Shown here: positions 48,339-61,033 of the stretch, piece after piece
How the letters are laid out: each line of letters opens with the position of its first letter
Numbering within the stretch: the stretch's first letter is position 1
Assembly: GCA_033002965.1 (NCBI GenBank)
Contig: JAURVB010005936.1
Coordinates: 46,518-110,517 of the forward strand
Origin: Piper betle
Lineage: Eukaryota; Streptophyta; Magnoliopsida; Piperales; Piperaceae
Length of the DNA stretch: 64,000 nt
Reading direction: 5' to 3'
The notes under the pieces: generated by a model
Databases searched by the model: none
What the model was told of the DNA's origin: nothing
Seen by the model: the letters and a program-made list of their open reading frames with translations, nothing else
Translations under genes and position numbers: made by a program

Positions 48339-50672
48339 ATAACCATATCTTATTGAAAGATCAACAACATGAGTAATTCAATTATCTCTTTTGTAGATCA
48401 ATCACACACCCATTAATTAATCTAATATCAACTTTAGAGCTGATTTCCAAACATTAACTTACACATCCTCAACCCTTAGTGTCATTCATCTACTTACATT
48501 TACAGGTTAATTTCTGAACATAAGTTATTACATATTCTCAACCATCCAAGTTAAACTATTTAAATAACAACATGGACTGATTTTTGGATATGAGTTCCTC
48601 CATACCACTCAGTCAATTTATAAACAAGCATAGAAAACATCACAATTATTTAATTTCATCTTACAAGTATCATCCACTCATCCTTGGGAGTAATTATTCG
48701 AGTTCGCATCAAAACTCTTGGGATATGCATGTCTGGTCAACTACACCACCCACTATTTAGCTCCCCACATTATGATCAAAAGCGTTAACTGTACAATAAC
48801 CTCCCAACTCAGACATTGACTTAGGATGAATGCCCAAAGTTTTATCAGTATGACCCATCGGTGATACCGATCCCAATTTATTTATAGTTAAGCCCCTTCC
48901 ATTGCATGGACTTAACAATTTATGAAAACATATAAAAACCAACATGCTTTAGTTTCCATTTCACTAGCTATCTCACTTACCTGTATTAAGTTTCTTTCAC
49001 ACGTCAAAGCATTCAATCATGATTCGATTAAACAGTTCGAGGTACAAAAACATCAAAGGAATCTTTAAACTTCCCAAATAGAATATAACGAGACTTTAAT
49101 AGTTGCATTTCCAAGTTTCGAGATGTTTCAGCAACACTTTCTCCTAATTTGAGCAATGAAACAATATTGTACATCGCTACCCAAAATAGTCTACATATAT
49201 GTTATCTATGCATGTCATGTCATGAATATTCAGCCATCATCCAAAAATGATGATTTATTTACCCATCACACAAACATATTATCAAATCATTAAAAATATT
49301 CAACAACCTTAATTTACATGTTAATTATCATTAAACATCATTTAATTAAGAAAACAAACAAGTGTGTTGGGGACCAGGGTGCTCAGGTGCTCTATTTCAA
49401 AGTGTCTGGGCATTCTGTTACTTCACTGAAAAGTGATAGAACATCTGGGCGCTCTCTTTCAAGGCACTCATCAGCTCTAGCACTTCTAAAAAGAGTAGCA
49501 GAATATATGAGTGCTTTGTTTTAGGGGGCTCAGGCGCTCTAGCAGTTTTCCACATACAAATTTTCTTCATGCTGCAATTTTTCTAATATTTGTGGAAAGC
49601 CTAAATGATGTAAAAAATTTACAAATTTTTGACCGTAGCTTCCTAACACTTTAATTAACATTCCTATAAAAGGAATTTCAATATGGAGGTTTGAATCTCA
49701 AGTTTCCATTAAAGCTCTCAACCAAGGTGCATTCTCTTCTATTTTGACTAAATTTTTACAAGACTTATGCCAAATTAACTTTGAATTGAATGAAATTTTA
49801 TACACTCTATTTCTACATCATTATTGAGAGTTTAAAACCATTCTTGAATGAAAAATGATCTTTATTATTTTCACTACATACATATTTTTTATTATCAATT
49901 TTCATAGAAACAACACAAAACATCCATTAAACATCAATTCTATGTTGTTTAACCCTAAATCACCTCCACCCAAATTGAGTTCATGATCTCAATCATGGTG
50001 TACATACACAATTTACAAAAATAAAGAATATTAAATCCTGTATACACGCATTACAATCACAACCAATCATGAACAACAACGAATAATATTAATGATGCAC
50101 AAATCTAATGAGATGACTTGTTTTAGTTGAATTATTAACCTGATCTTCGAACAAACCATGCTAACAACACTCCTCGACACAGTCTCCATGAAGAAAAACC
50201 TAAGAGAAAGAGAGGACAATGATGAGAGAGGGTTGAGAGAGAGGGACGTTAGACAGTGAAGGAGGTGAGAGAGGGCATAACCAAGGGTTTTGAGCAAAAA
50301 AGTGGTGCCTCCACCCCTTCTCATGTCCATTTATACTCTCTAATATTTCTCCCTTTCCTTAGTTACCCCTCCAACATCTTAGAATTCCTAACTTATCCCT
50401 AGCCACTCCGGCTAACTAGGCTTAACCCTGATTTTGGTTCCGGTCCAGCTCCTTAGCCAACTTTTCAAGCTAAACCTCATTCCTGCTAATTGGCTAGCCA
50501 TTTATTCCAATATTGGCTCCACTTACACAACCTCCATGGACGAAATAAATATTTCCACCAATTTTAACTACCCATACAAAGTGAAATCAACCTATCCTCA
50601 TAGAATTCAATGTAGCGCATATTACACCATATTTGAAGAACAAAGAAAATTTTACTCGACTGAAAATACTAA

Positions 50673-51070
50673 TGTAACACCCCGATTTTGGTTCACCTAA
50701 TAACCGAATCAGAAATGTTACAATTGAGTCGAGACATGTTTAAAGTTGTTGATCGATAAGATTCGATCGATAAAATAGAATGGAACAACCCACTTGGTGT
50801 CATGAGAATGAAAGACATTGTTAAATATGCGTTAAAACACATAAAATATAAATAAAAGTAAGAACAAAATAATAGCATTGAGCTCAAGTGTGTGTAGCAT
50901 TTATCTATCCTCTCACCAAAGTCAACTCAAGATTTCAAGACCTACATATATAATATAAAAAACATCAATAATGAGTGTTACTGGTCTAAAAAATAACTAG
51001 TACAAACTGGCAAATGTGTATTCCATAACCCATGAAAACTTATAAAACTTTAAAATTGTCTCATAGACAA
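50673..51070 (-). mobile_element. truncated 3' LTR of A3
   Basis: TGTAACACCCCGATTTTGG and the following 400 bp match 54701-55090 closely, then similarity stops. The remaining 2.7 kb of LTR is absent. The frame 50693-50887 is not a gene. Confidence 0.75.
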
Positions 51071-51471
51071 TGATTGTCCTACTCAAACGATGGTTGTGCA
51101 ACTTGGACGGTGGTTGTGCTATCCAGGTGCTAAAGCCTAATCCTGATCATGTACGCCGTGAACCCATTACTGTCTCTGGCATGTTTATCTCCATGTATCT
51201 GTCTCCCCAGAGGTAGCTACTATCAACTCGACTTAGGTTATCTAACCATGCGTGTTTGATCCGGAGGGGTCTAGATCATAGTGGTGTCACGTACGATGGA
51301 AAAATAATGTTGACCTCACACTAGTCTCCTGGAATCTTGAGTAACTGTTCGCATAAGCGCTGAGTGGTTCTCAATAGCAATCACTGATCTGGCCTTAGCA
51401 GATCGAGTGAAATCTGGTCAACCATCTAAATTCGTGGTCAAATGTAATCTTGCTCATTCTCAGTGTTTTCT
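51071..51471 (-). other. A3 interior, left part; unassigned
   Basis: I recognise no gene. It starts with a doubled (GATTGT/ACGATGGTTGTGC...GACGGTGGTTGTGC) motif and lies between the truncated LTR and the TRIM array. Confidence 0.4.
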
Positions 51472-51564
51472 TGTAACGACCCAGCCCAAAGTGCAACGTA
51501 ATGGGCTAAGTCATTTCTTTAAGATGGGTACCCCGAAAGTTAAAAATCTCTAGTCCATTCTCAC

Positions 51565-51606
51565 TTATAAACAGGATCTTCTCCCAGTAGGTATTAGATG
51601 TGGGAC
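51565..51606 (-). promoter_or_regulatory. snRNA-like promoter pair in the TRIM LTR (first unit)
   Basis: On the minus strand GTCCCACATCT (51606-51596) is followed after exactly 25 bp by TTATAA (51570-51565). The plant snRNA upstream sequence element is RTCCCACATCG. A spacing near 25 bp to the TATA box is that of Pol III snRNA genes. The pair is kept in all eight units. Confidence 0.5.
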
Positions 51607-53495
51607 TAAGTTGAGGGATCTCACAATCCACCCACCTTAGGGAATTTCGTCCTCGAAATGCCTATTCTTGGCCCGTTGCTAGCCCCAGCCCACGACCTTT
51701 CTGGCCCGTGACCGGCAGCCTAGCAACCGTTTCTAATCCAGCCCACCATCTAACACGGAACCAGGTCGGCTCTGATACCATTTGTAACGACCTAGCCCAA
51801 AGTGCAACGTAATGGGCTAAGTCATTTCTTTAAGATGGGTACCCCGAAAGTTAAAGATCTCTAGTCCATTCTCACTTATAAACAGGATCTTCTCCCAGTA
51901 GGTATTAGATGTGGGACTAAGTTGAGGGATCTCACAATCCACCCACCTTAGGGAATTTCGTCCTCGAAATGCTTATTTTTTGGCCCGTTGCTAGCCCCAG
52001 CCCACGACCTTTCTGGCCCGTGACCGGCAGCCTAGCCAACGTTTCTAATCCAGCCCACCATCTAACACGGAACCAGGTCGGCTCTGATACCATTTGTAAC
52101 GACCCAGCCCAAAGTGCAACGTAATGGGCCAAGTCATTTTTTTAAAATGGGTACCCCAAAAGTTAAAGATCTATAGTCCATTCCCACTTATAAACAGGAT
52201 CGTCTCCCAGTAGGTATTAGATGTGGGACTAAGTTGAGGGATCTCGCAATCCACCCACCTTAGGGAATTTCGTCCCTGAAATGCCTATTCTTGGCCCGTT
52301 GCTAGCCGCAGCCCACGACCTTTCTGGCCCGTGACCGGCAGCCTAGCCAACGTTTCTAATCCAGCCCACCATCTAACACGGAACCAGGTCGGCTCTGATA
52401 CCATTTGTAACGACCCAGCCCAAAGTGCAACGTAATGGGCTAAGTCATTTCTTTAAAATGGGTACCCCGAAAGTTAAAGATCTATAGTCCATTCCCACTT
52501 ATAAACAGGATCGTCTCCCAGTAGGTATTAGATGTGGGACTAAGTTGAGGGATCTCACAATCCACCCACCTTAGGGAATTTCGTCCCCGAAATGCCTATT
52601 CTTGGCCCGTTGCTAGCCCCAGCCCACGTCCTTTCTGGCCCGTGACCGGCAGCCTAGCTAACGTTTCTAATCCAGCCCACCATCTAACACGGAACCAGGT
52701 CGGCTCTGATACCATTTGTAACGACCCAGCCCAAAGTGCAACGTAATGGGCTAAGTCATTTCTTTAAAATGGGTACCCCGAAAGTTAAAGATCTATAGTC
52801 CATTCCCACTTATAAACAGGATCGTCTCCCAGTAGGTATTAGATGTGGGACTAAGTTGAGGGATCTCGCAATCCACCCACCTTAGGGAATTTCGTCCCTG
52901 AAATGCCTATTTCTTGGTCCAGTTGCTAGCCCCAGCCCACGACCTTTTTGGCCCGTGACTGGCAGCCTAGCCAACGTTTCTAATCCAGCCCACCATCTAA
53001 CACGGAACCAGGTCGGCTTTGATACCATTTGTAACGACCCAGCCCAAAGTGCAACGTAATGGGCCAAGTCATTTCTTTAAAATGGGTACCCCAAAAGTTA
53101 AAGATCTATAGTCCATTCCCACTTATAAACATGATCGTCTCCCAGTAGGTATTAGATGTGGGACTAAGTTGAGGGATCTCACAATCCACCCACCTTGGGG
53201 AATTTCGTCCCCAAAATGCCTATTCTTGGCCCGTTGCTAGCCCCAGCCCACGTCCCTTTCTGGCCCGTGACCGGCAGCCTAGCTAACGTTTCTAATCCAG
53301 CCCACCATCTAACACGGAACCAGGTCGGCTCTGATACCATTTGTAACGACCCAGCCCAAAGTTCAACGTAATGGGCTAAGTCATTTCTTTAAAATGGGTA
53401 CCCCGGAAGTTAAAGATCTATAGTCCATTCCCACTTATAAACAGGATCTTTTCCCAGTAGGTATTAGATGTGGGACTAAGTTGAGGGATCTCACA

Positions 53496-53725
53496 ATCCA
53501 CCCACCTTAGGAAATTTCGTCCCCGAAATGCCTATTCATGGCCCGTTGCTAGCCCCAGCACACGTCCTTTCTGGCCCGTGACCGGCAGCCTAGTCAACGT
53601 TTCTAGTCTTGGCCCGTTGCTATCCCCAGCCCGTGACCTTTTTTTGGCCCGTGACCGGCAGCCTAGCCAACGTCCCTAGTCCATCCCACCATCTAACACG
53701 GAACCAGGTCGGCTCTGATACCATT
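53496..53725 (-). repeat. enlarged interior in the seventh TRIM unit
   Basis: This interior is about 72 bp longer than the others. The CTTGGCCCGTTGCT...CCGGCAGCCTAG.CAACGT segment is present twice, near 53533-53603 and 53608-53671. Confidence 0.75.
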
Positions 53726-53884
53726 TGTAACGACCCGGCCCAAAGTGCAACGTAATGGGCTAAGTCATTTCTTTAAAATGGGTACCCCGGAAGTTAAAGA
53801 TCTCTAGTCCATTCCCACTTATAAACAGGATCTTCTCCCAGTAGGTATTAGATGTGGGACTAGGTTGAGGGATCTCACATTTCC

Positions 53885-54684
53885 TTCCTGTCTGATGAAG
53901 AGTGACCAACAATACTCTTGGAACAGACATACACTAGTCGAAGAGGGGGAAGCAGTGGAGTATCCATGGGACCATATATCTACTTCACTACTCATCCTCA
54001 TCCACTGCTATCACCTATAAGTGGTCTATCTCAAGTCATCTATCCAAACTCTCATTTATGCTCTAAGTACTTCAGTGGCCCTACTGTCATAGCCACATCC
54101 TTCATATACAGGGATTTGTCTGAACATCCAATTTCTCCAAAGTAGGCCTCAAACTATGCCTAATGGATCTGTCTAGGGCAAATAGTGGTCCAACTCATGA
54201 GCTAGCTAACTTTGTTTGTGTCTTCATACTTCCACTCCTTGTATGTGTCATCTCTAATAACTCTGTCTCACAATATAAACCATGTCCCAAGGAAGGACTG
54301 ATGTGGTGACATAAAAAAGATGGACAAGTGTTGTAATGTCCCTAGTACCCCAAATACTCCTGGTCACTATTCATCTCAACTTCAGCTGACTAAATATCTG
54401 AACAATCTAAATAATCCAAATCTTTGGCATAGTAAAGGAAAGGACGGGTCTCTAAACTTATCATGACATGTCTGTGAGATCCATACTGGCATATATCTGA
54501 AATTATGATCTCATATTCATCTCATAATTTCTATAAACATTGAAACTTGCATTGCTCAGACTTGATTGAGCAAAAATTAGAAACACTAAGAAAATACCAA
54601 AGGAAATGTCTGTCGGCCTGGCTAAGGACGACTCCACACACTTGGCTCAAAATAAAAGTCTGACATTTCAATTAACCAAAACAT
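53885..54684 (-). other. A3 interior, right part
   Basis: Its reverse complement follows A2 from the primer site onward. For example, CTTTACTATGCCAAAGATTTGG on the minus strand near 54435 corresponds to 42915. No coding frame. Confidence 0.65.
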
Positions 54685-54698
54685 GGCTCAGATACCAA
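54685..54698 (-). other. primer-binding site of A3
   Basis: GGCTCAGATACCAA on the plus strand is TTGGTATCTGAGCC on the minus strand, an initiator-Met site 2 bp from the LTR end at 54701. Confidence 0.85.
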
Positions 54699-54700
54699 CT

Positions 54701-56192
54701 TGTAATTTCGATTCACCTAATAACTGAATCAGAAATGTTACGATTGAGTCAAAATATGTTTAAAGTTGTTCGTTGGTAAGACTCAAATGATAAAATAGAT
54801 CGGAATAACCAATTTGGTGTCATGAAAATCAAAGACATTGTTAAATATACGTCAAAACACATAAAATATAAATAAAAGTAAGAACAAAATAACAACATTG
54901 AGCTCAAGTGTGTGTAACGTTTATTTGTCCTCCCACCAAAGTCGAATAAAGATTTCAAGACCTACATATATAATATGAAAAATGTTAGTAACGAGTATTA
55001 TTTATCTGAAAAATAACTAGTACAAACTAGCAAATGGGTATTCCATTACCCACGAAAACTTATAAAACTCTAGAATTGCCTCACACTGGGTGGTAAGCAA
55101 ACATACTCCAACAAGTGTTGGCTCGCATGCATGGCTTATATTCATATTCATACATGCAATGCTTACGCCCTCACAACCTCCATATTATACCCGCCACAAT
55201 ACTCGAGTTGCAAAAGGAATGGTTAAATTAGTGCCACAAATTCCAGAAATGTTCTGTATTAGGTAGTACCTTCATACACCGCAATACCTCAGGATAGTGC
55301 AGTTTGGTCTATATATATCTTCATACTATTCACTTTCTTATTCGTGAAATGCATAAAAATACGTGTACTTATATAATAAGTTTAGGGAAGAGACTTGGAT
55401 CATATATTTCTAGAGCTTTAGTTTGAAAACCAACAAGGGATCTCAACCTTGTAGTTTTATTAAACGTGTGTAGAAAACATAGCTCAATGGCTTGACATCA
55501 GAAGGGATCTTATAAAACACTGCCGACATCGTCTTACGTCTAAAACATGATTAAACTCGACACACATGGAGTCAAACAAAGATTAAAAAAAGAGTACTAT
55601 AGACCTGTGGTCCAAGCTCCAAGGACATTGACACATCTACGGCAAGCTTGGACTCCGTAACCTATATCGAAACCCAGTGCGAAGTAAACTACTGATGTCT
55701 CTATATGATGCATGCTTGTGGTGTGTGCTGATATCATCAATACATCACAATAATGAAAACAATACTAACAAACCTATAGCTAAACAAGTTGCACGTAAAT
55801 CGAGACATGATCATAATAAATAACAAATAAAAAAATATGCAAAGAAATGCACTAATAGATAATTAGATAAACAATAAATACATGAACATAAATAACACTC
55901 TAATCATGAAATAATAATATAATTATACTATATGAATATATTGGTAAACACAAATAAATATAATATATACATGTGTTAGTAAACATATAAATAATAAATA
56001 AATGATAATATAAATAAAGAAATTAATAAACAAATAATTAATACTCATTAATTATGAATAATAATAATATCATAGTTATACAATACAAGAATACATAATT
56101 AAATACAAATAAATAATAACATACACGCAAACAAACAAATAGATAAATAAATAAATACATATATACATATATATATATACACACACACATAC

Positions 56193-56232
<40 letters not shown>

Positions 56233-57810
56233 CACAATTTAGTAAACATAAATAAGACTAATATTAATAAGTAAATATATCATTCATAATAATAAGTAAT
56301 CATATAAACATGCTTTATAATCAATAAATATACGAAGAATACCAAATGAACAATAATAAATAAAAGAAAAATAATCATAAGATCCAAACATACTAAATCA
56401 TGTGAATATGCATCTAAATTAATATAGGGGTTTTCGAATTATCAAAAACGGTAAAAAAACGGCAAAAAACGGTTAAAAATGAGCTGAACCAGACCAAACC
56501 GAACTAAACCAGCTCGGTTTGGGTTAACTATAAAATGGGCCAGGTTAACTGGGTGCACATGATGGACATGAACTCGGGCACGGGCAAGTGGACTCAAGCA
56601 CAGGCAGGTGGACGTAGACGTGAATGCGGGCAGCTGGTTAAATGGGCCGAACAAGGGGGCGGGGGTGTCCATTGTTGGAAAACACCGATGGTGGCGCGAC
56701 TGGGGTTGTTGTTTGTCAGGATTGATGGCCCATGTGACTAGGAACATGATGGTGGTGGCGATCGGCGGAGTCCGGCCAGTGTCTGGCCGGAAAAAGTGCA
56801 ATGTTGCTGTCGTGTACGGTGACGTTACCAGCGGCGATCGCGACCGTGGTGGTCATTGTGGGTTGTCTAAAAATGGAGATCTCAGCAATATGAAGCTCGT
56901 GGGTGGTTAGATCAGTTAGAGGTGGCTCACCGGCGCCAAAAAACAGCCCAAAAGGTGGCGGCGACGACAGCTGAGATCAAGTTGAAAAGCTCCCTCATCG
57001 GCAGTGACTGTTGTGGCGCCAGTGGTCATGAGTGATACGAATGAAATGCCAACCACAAGGCAGTCATGGGGGCCGGTCCCTTGGCCGGGGGAGGCGAAGG
57101 CTCCCCGGTAGTGTGCCGAAGTGACGGCGGCACTAGGGGTGTAACTATGAAATCATGGGAAATCTACGATAAATAACATGGTAAAGCTAGGGCTGACATG
57201 GATGGCTCAGATAATGCCATGTGGCATGATCTTAACGTCTTACAATTCACCGTCTAGTGGAACTCACCTATGGATATATGCATATACATATGGACGGATA
57301 GATCGGATCGAGACCGTCCAAAATCAAAACGGACTTGAGTCCTAAAAGTAGCTTTATAGGCGAGAATCGAGGTAAGCATGCTAAATAGGCCTCGAACCAT
57401 GAACTCAATTGGATGAAAATCTACAACTCAATCAAGCTGGGCCCACAGGGACAATCCAATAGTCCAAAATCCATTTGATGCATGCAAATGAAACACCCTG
57501 AAAATCCTAAACGGATACTAAATGTTGCAATGGCCTAAATCTAGGCCTAAAACCTTGGCTAACTCATAAAAATCATATGTATACCTCGCGTATATACCGA
57601 TAACTCGTGTCCTGCTATATTATAACTAAAACTATCATCTGCATGTTGGGCATACTCAACCTCCACAACATGCTCATATAGCCATTTGAGCCCTATACTC
57701 ATAGTCTTAAAATTGGTCTAACTCGAGCTCGATCAAACCGATTTGAGAGTGGCCCGAACTGGGTAAAACTAAAATCGGGTAAAACCTAAGCTGAAACTAG
57801 GGTTTTACAA
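54701..57810 (-). mobile_element. 5' LTR of A3
   Basis: It is 3.1 kb. On the minus strand it starts TGTAAAACCCTAGTTTC and ends with the GTAACATTTCTGATTC-type segment shared by the family. It includes an ATTT-rich tract, TA/CA microsatellites (56155-56235) and a GC-rich segment (56540-57130). Frames at 56442-56910 lie in the GC-rich segment and are not genes. Confidence 0.8.
56158..56233. repeat. TA/CA-rich microsatellite cluster
   Basis: Alternating (TA)n, (CA)n and ACATATAT runs within the A3 5' LTR. Confidence 0.9.
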
Positions 57811-57902
57811 CTAAGTTTGAATTTAATATTCTTTCTAGAAACAATATGCTCATAATATAAATTATATGAAAATAGAAGCTAAATATTGTTTATTACAGAA
57901 CA

Positions 57903-58204
57903 AGTTGGACACAATCACTTGTAAACCAAGTCTATGTTACCAATAGAGCCTCCATCAAAAGAAACCAATAGTTCATGAGGCTAAGCACATATTTTTAACC
58001 ATTAGGTTGATTTAAGTGAAGCCACACATGTTTGAGTATCTAAAGCTCTTAATTGGAGTTATGAGTTGAATTTGGTCAATGGTTATAGACAAGTTTATTG
58101 TAGTCTACATATTGAGGACTTGCGTAGGAGGAGTAGGGGTAGATTAGTCTTTTTAGTTTAGATGGAAGACACTTAAGGAATAGTGGAAAGGAGGGGAATA
58201 TACT
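57903..58204 (+). other. short internal remnant ending in a polypurine tract
   Basis: About 300 bp lie between the C1 duplication and the forward C-type LTR. It ends GTGGAAAGGAGGGGAATATACT just before TGTAATGATC, which looks like a polypurine tract feeding the LTR. The upstream part could be the decayed 3' end of a pol gene but I see no clear motif. Confidence 0.45.
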
Positions 58205-61033
58205 TGTAATGATCAGTATATAATTTCTATTGTCATGGATTTCATACCCTAGACATATTTGTTTCTTGAGACAATAATAAATGTATACTTAATATTTGCA
58301 GTATGGTAAATTTTTCTTTATACTTGAAATATGTTGTAATATGTGGTACATTGAATTATATGCAGATGGGTTGATTTTACATTATATGGGAAACTAAAAT
58401 TAGTGGAAATATTTATTTTTTCCATGGAGGTTGTTTAAGTGGAGCCAATATTGGAATAAAGGGCTAGGCAATTAGCAAAAATGAGGTTTAAGATGAAACC
58501 TTGGCTAAGGGGTTGGGCTGGAACCAAAACCATCGTTAAACCAAGTTAGCGGAAGTGGTTTGGGCTATGTTAGAAATTTCTAAGATGTTGGACGGATAAC
58601 TAAGGAGTGGGAGAAATATTAGAGAGTATATAAGAACACGAGAAGAGGTGCCTGCTTTTTGGATCAAAAGCCTTGGTTACACACTCTCTTTCCTCCTCTC
58701 TTTGACGTCCCTCTTTCTCTACCCTCTCTCATCGTTTCTCTCTCTGTCTGTTGGGTTTTGTTTTGTGGAGATCGTGTTAAAGAGTGTTCTAGGCATGGTT
58801 TGTTTGAAGATTGGATTAGCAATTTAACTAAAACAAGTTATCTCATTATATTCATGCATCATCAACATTATTCATGGTTGTTCATAGATGGTTGTAATTG
58901 TAATTCATGTATTCATGATTTAAAATACTTTATATTTGTAAATTATGTATGTACACCATGATTGAGATCATGAACTCAATTTGGGTGGAGGCGATTTAGG
59001 GTTAAACAACATAGAATTGACATTCGATGAATACTTTGTGTTGTTTCCATGAAAATTGATTATAAAGAAGATGAATAGGGAGAAAATAAAAAGAACATAT
59101 CTTTTTCATTTAAGAATGGTTCTAAACTCTTAATAAGCATGTATAAAGAGAGTATATAAAATTTCATTCGATTCGGAGTTAATTTGACATAGTTCTTGTC
59201 AAAACCTAGTCAAAATAGAAGAGAATTGATCTTTGCTAAGAACTTTGATGGCACCTTGAGATTTAGACCTCCATATTGAAAATCCTTTTAGAGGAATGCT
59301 AATTACGGTGTTTGGAAGCTACAGTTAAAATTTTGTGAATTTTGGACATCATTTAAGCCTTCAATGAATATTGAAAATTTGTAAAAACATGAAGAAAATT
59401 TGTATCTGAAAAGTGTAAGTGCCTAATCACCCTAAAATAGTGTGCTCATACGTTTTGAGTGTCAAGACCCTGAAACACACTTGTTTGTTTTTCTTAATTA
59501 AATGGTGTTTAATGATAATTAATATGTAATTAAGGTTGGTTAATATTTTTAATGATATAATAGTGTGTTATATGAGATGGGTGAATAAATTATTATTTTT
59601 GGATGATGGATGAATATTTGTAACATGTCATGCATACACATACATGTGGCTAGTTAAAGTAGTGGTGTATAGTAGTGTTTCATTGTTCAGACTAGGAAGA
59701 AGTGTTGCTTAGACATCTCATAGCTTGGAAAGGCAACTATTTAGATCTGTTTAGATGCAATTTTGGAAGCTTTATGATTCCTTTGAAGTTTTGGCATGTC
59801 AAACCAAATAATTGAATCGTAATTTAATGCTTTTGCAATTGAAAGAAACGTAGTACGGTTAAGTGAGATATCTATTGAAATGAAAACTTAAATAAATGAT
59901 TAAGTTGAAAGAATGGTGGGGAGTAAAACCCTGATTTTTTCTCCTTATAATCCTATTATATTTTCTAGAATGAAAATTCTCAAGGTGAGGGGGGGGAGGA
60001 AGACTATAAAACCCTAGATTTTTCTTCTTATTATATTTTCAAGGATGAAAATTCCCAAGTTGGGGACATTGCAAAACCTTGAAAATAATTAGGTTATTTT
60101 ATTTGGGGTTTTTGTAAATCTTAGAGTGAATCTTAAATATTATTTAATTAAATTAATTGTTGGGAATTAATATCATAAATTATCAATTATGACCTTTAGT
60201 GTATTGAAATGATGGTATTTTTGGTTGATTTTAAATAAATTTTATTTATTGAATTTTTAGGATCGGAATTAGGAGTGCGATTTGACACTCATTCGCATTA
60301 ATTTAATAGTTGGTTTTTGACTTTTCGTAATCACACAAATAGTTGGTATTTAATATACTTATGTATGATTATGTTCTTTTTTATAAAATTTAATATAGTG
60401 ACTTCTTGAATTCCACACATTCTTTTATATAAAGGAGAATTTTGTTGATGTTAAATAAAGCATCATCTTGATAGTTTGTGAGCACGGTGGCTCACAAAGG
60501 GAAGATTTTAGAGAATTTCATATTAGGATCATGTGTTGTAGTTGCGGGTGCCTCAACAAAATTCCAGGTCAATATAATTACATCGAAATGTTATATATTC
60601 TTATTTAAGAGTCTTGGTTGGCCTGAGTTCACATTCGACCACCATGCGCTAAGCGCAACCGAGGTCAAAGAATTGACTCAATCCAACATGGGGCAGCACC
60701 CTTAAAATTCTTGAAAGATTAAATACCTACCCCCATGTCGAAAGGGGTGACAGAGCGGAGTGGCACAAGGTGACTCATTATTTACTTGTGATACAGAGAG
60801 GGTGATTCAATGGCAAATATCGGTAACTAGAGGCAGTCGGCCAAGTAGCGTGTGTGTGCATATATGCAATTGTAGTTGGATGGGGCAGTCACCCCTCCCG
60901 ATATAATAAGAGCTTGACATAGGCTCATAATTACTAAAAGGTTTAATTAATGATGTTGTTGAATATATTAACTTGTTTCTTGTAATTATATGACTTAGTA
61001 TTTTTATCACGAATGCGAAATTGCCTCGCAAGT

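Larger units (their letters stand above)
51472..53879 (-). mobile_element. tandem TRIM array: eight LTRs and seven interiors
   Basis: Units repeat every 311-313 bp, with starts at 51472, 51783, 52095, 52406, 52717, 53030, 53342 and 53726. On the minus strand each reads LTR (about 154 bp, TGTGAGATCCC...GGGTCGTTACA), then AATGGTATCAGAGCC (initiator-Met primer site), about 157 bp of non-coding interior, then a purine tract (CCCTAAGGTGGGTGGAT), then the next LTR. The array starts and ends with an LTR, and flanks are TTTCT and TTTCC. This is a miniature LTR retrotransposon (TRIM) multimer. The 60- to 66-residue frames in it repeat with the unit and are not genes. Confidence 0.85.
50673..57810 (-). 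mobile_element. element A3: family A element on the minus strand
   Basis: Its minus-strand order is 5' LTR (57810 to 54701), primer site, interior interrupted by a TRIM array, and a truncated 3' LTR (about 51070 to 50673). Duplications ACTAA lie at 50668-50672 and 57811-57815. The retained 3' LTR is only the last 400 bp of the LTR. Confidence 0.8.
39990..57897 (-). mobile_element. solo LTR C1 (minus strand), interrupted by elements A2 and A3
   Basis: The left edge is TGTCACAACATGCCCC and the right edge is TTATTACA (TGTAATAA on the minus strand). Duplications GAACA lie at 39985-39989 and 57898-57902. The three remaining pieces (39990-40452, 48339-50672, 57811-57897) add up to about 2.9 kb. 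They match, in reverse, the forward LTR at 58205-63156 piece by piece; for example 49970-50010 mirrors 58945-58990. Frames at 48757-48945, 49318-49524, 50067-50330 and 50434-50700 fall in this LTR and are not genes. Confidence 0.75.

Noticed and set aside
51472..53879. CRISPR-like or ordinary satellite array
   Set aside because: Repeat and spacer are both conserved in all units, the unit is about 311 bp, and LTR, primer site and purine tract landmarks are present in order.
51472..53879. Cassandra-type TRIM with a 5S rRNA-like LTR
   Set aside because: I could not find 5S internal promoter boxes in the LTR; the promoter layout is USE plus TATA instead.
56038..56235. Frame of repeated Tyr/Ile residues
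   Set aside because: It is a translation of TA/CA microsatellites.
58659..58961. 100-residue frame after a CT-rich leader
   Set aside because: It is in a C-type LTR. The mirrored copy at 50067-50330 does not conserve the same frame in the matching orientation.
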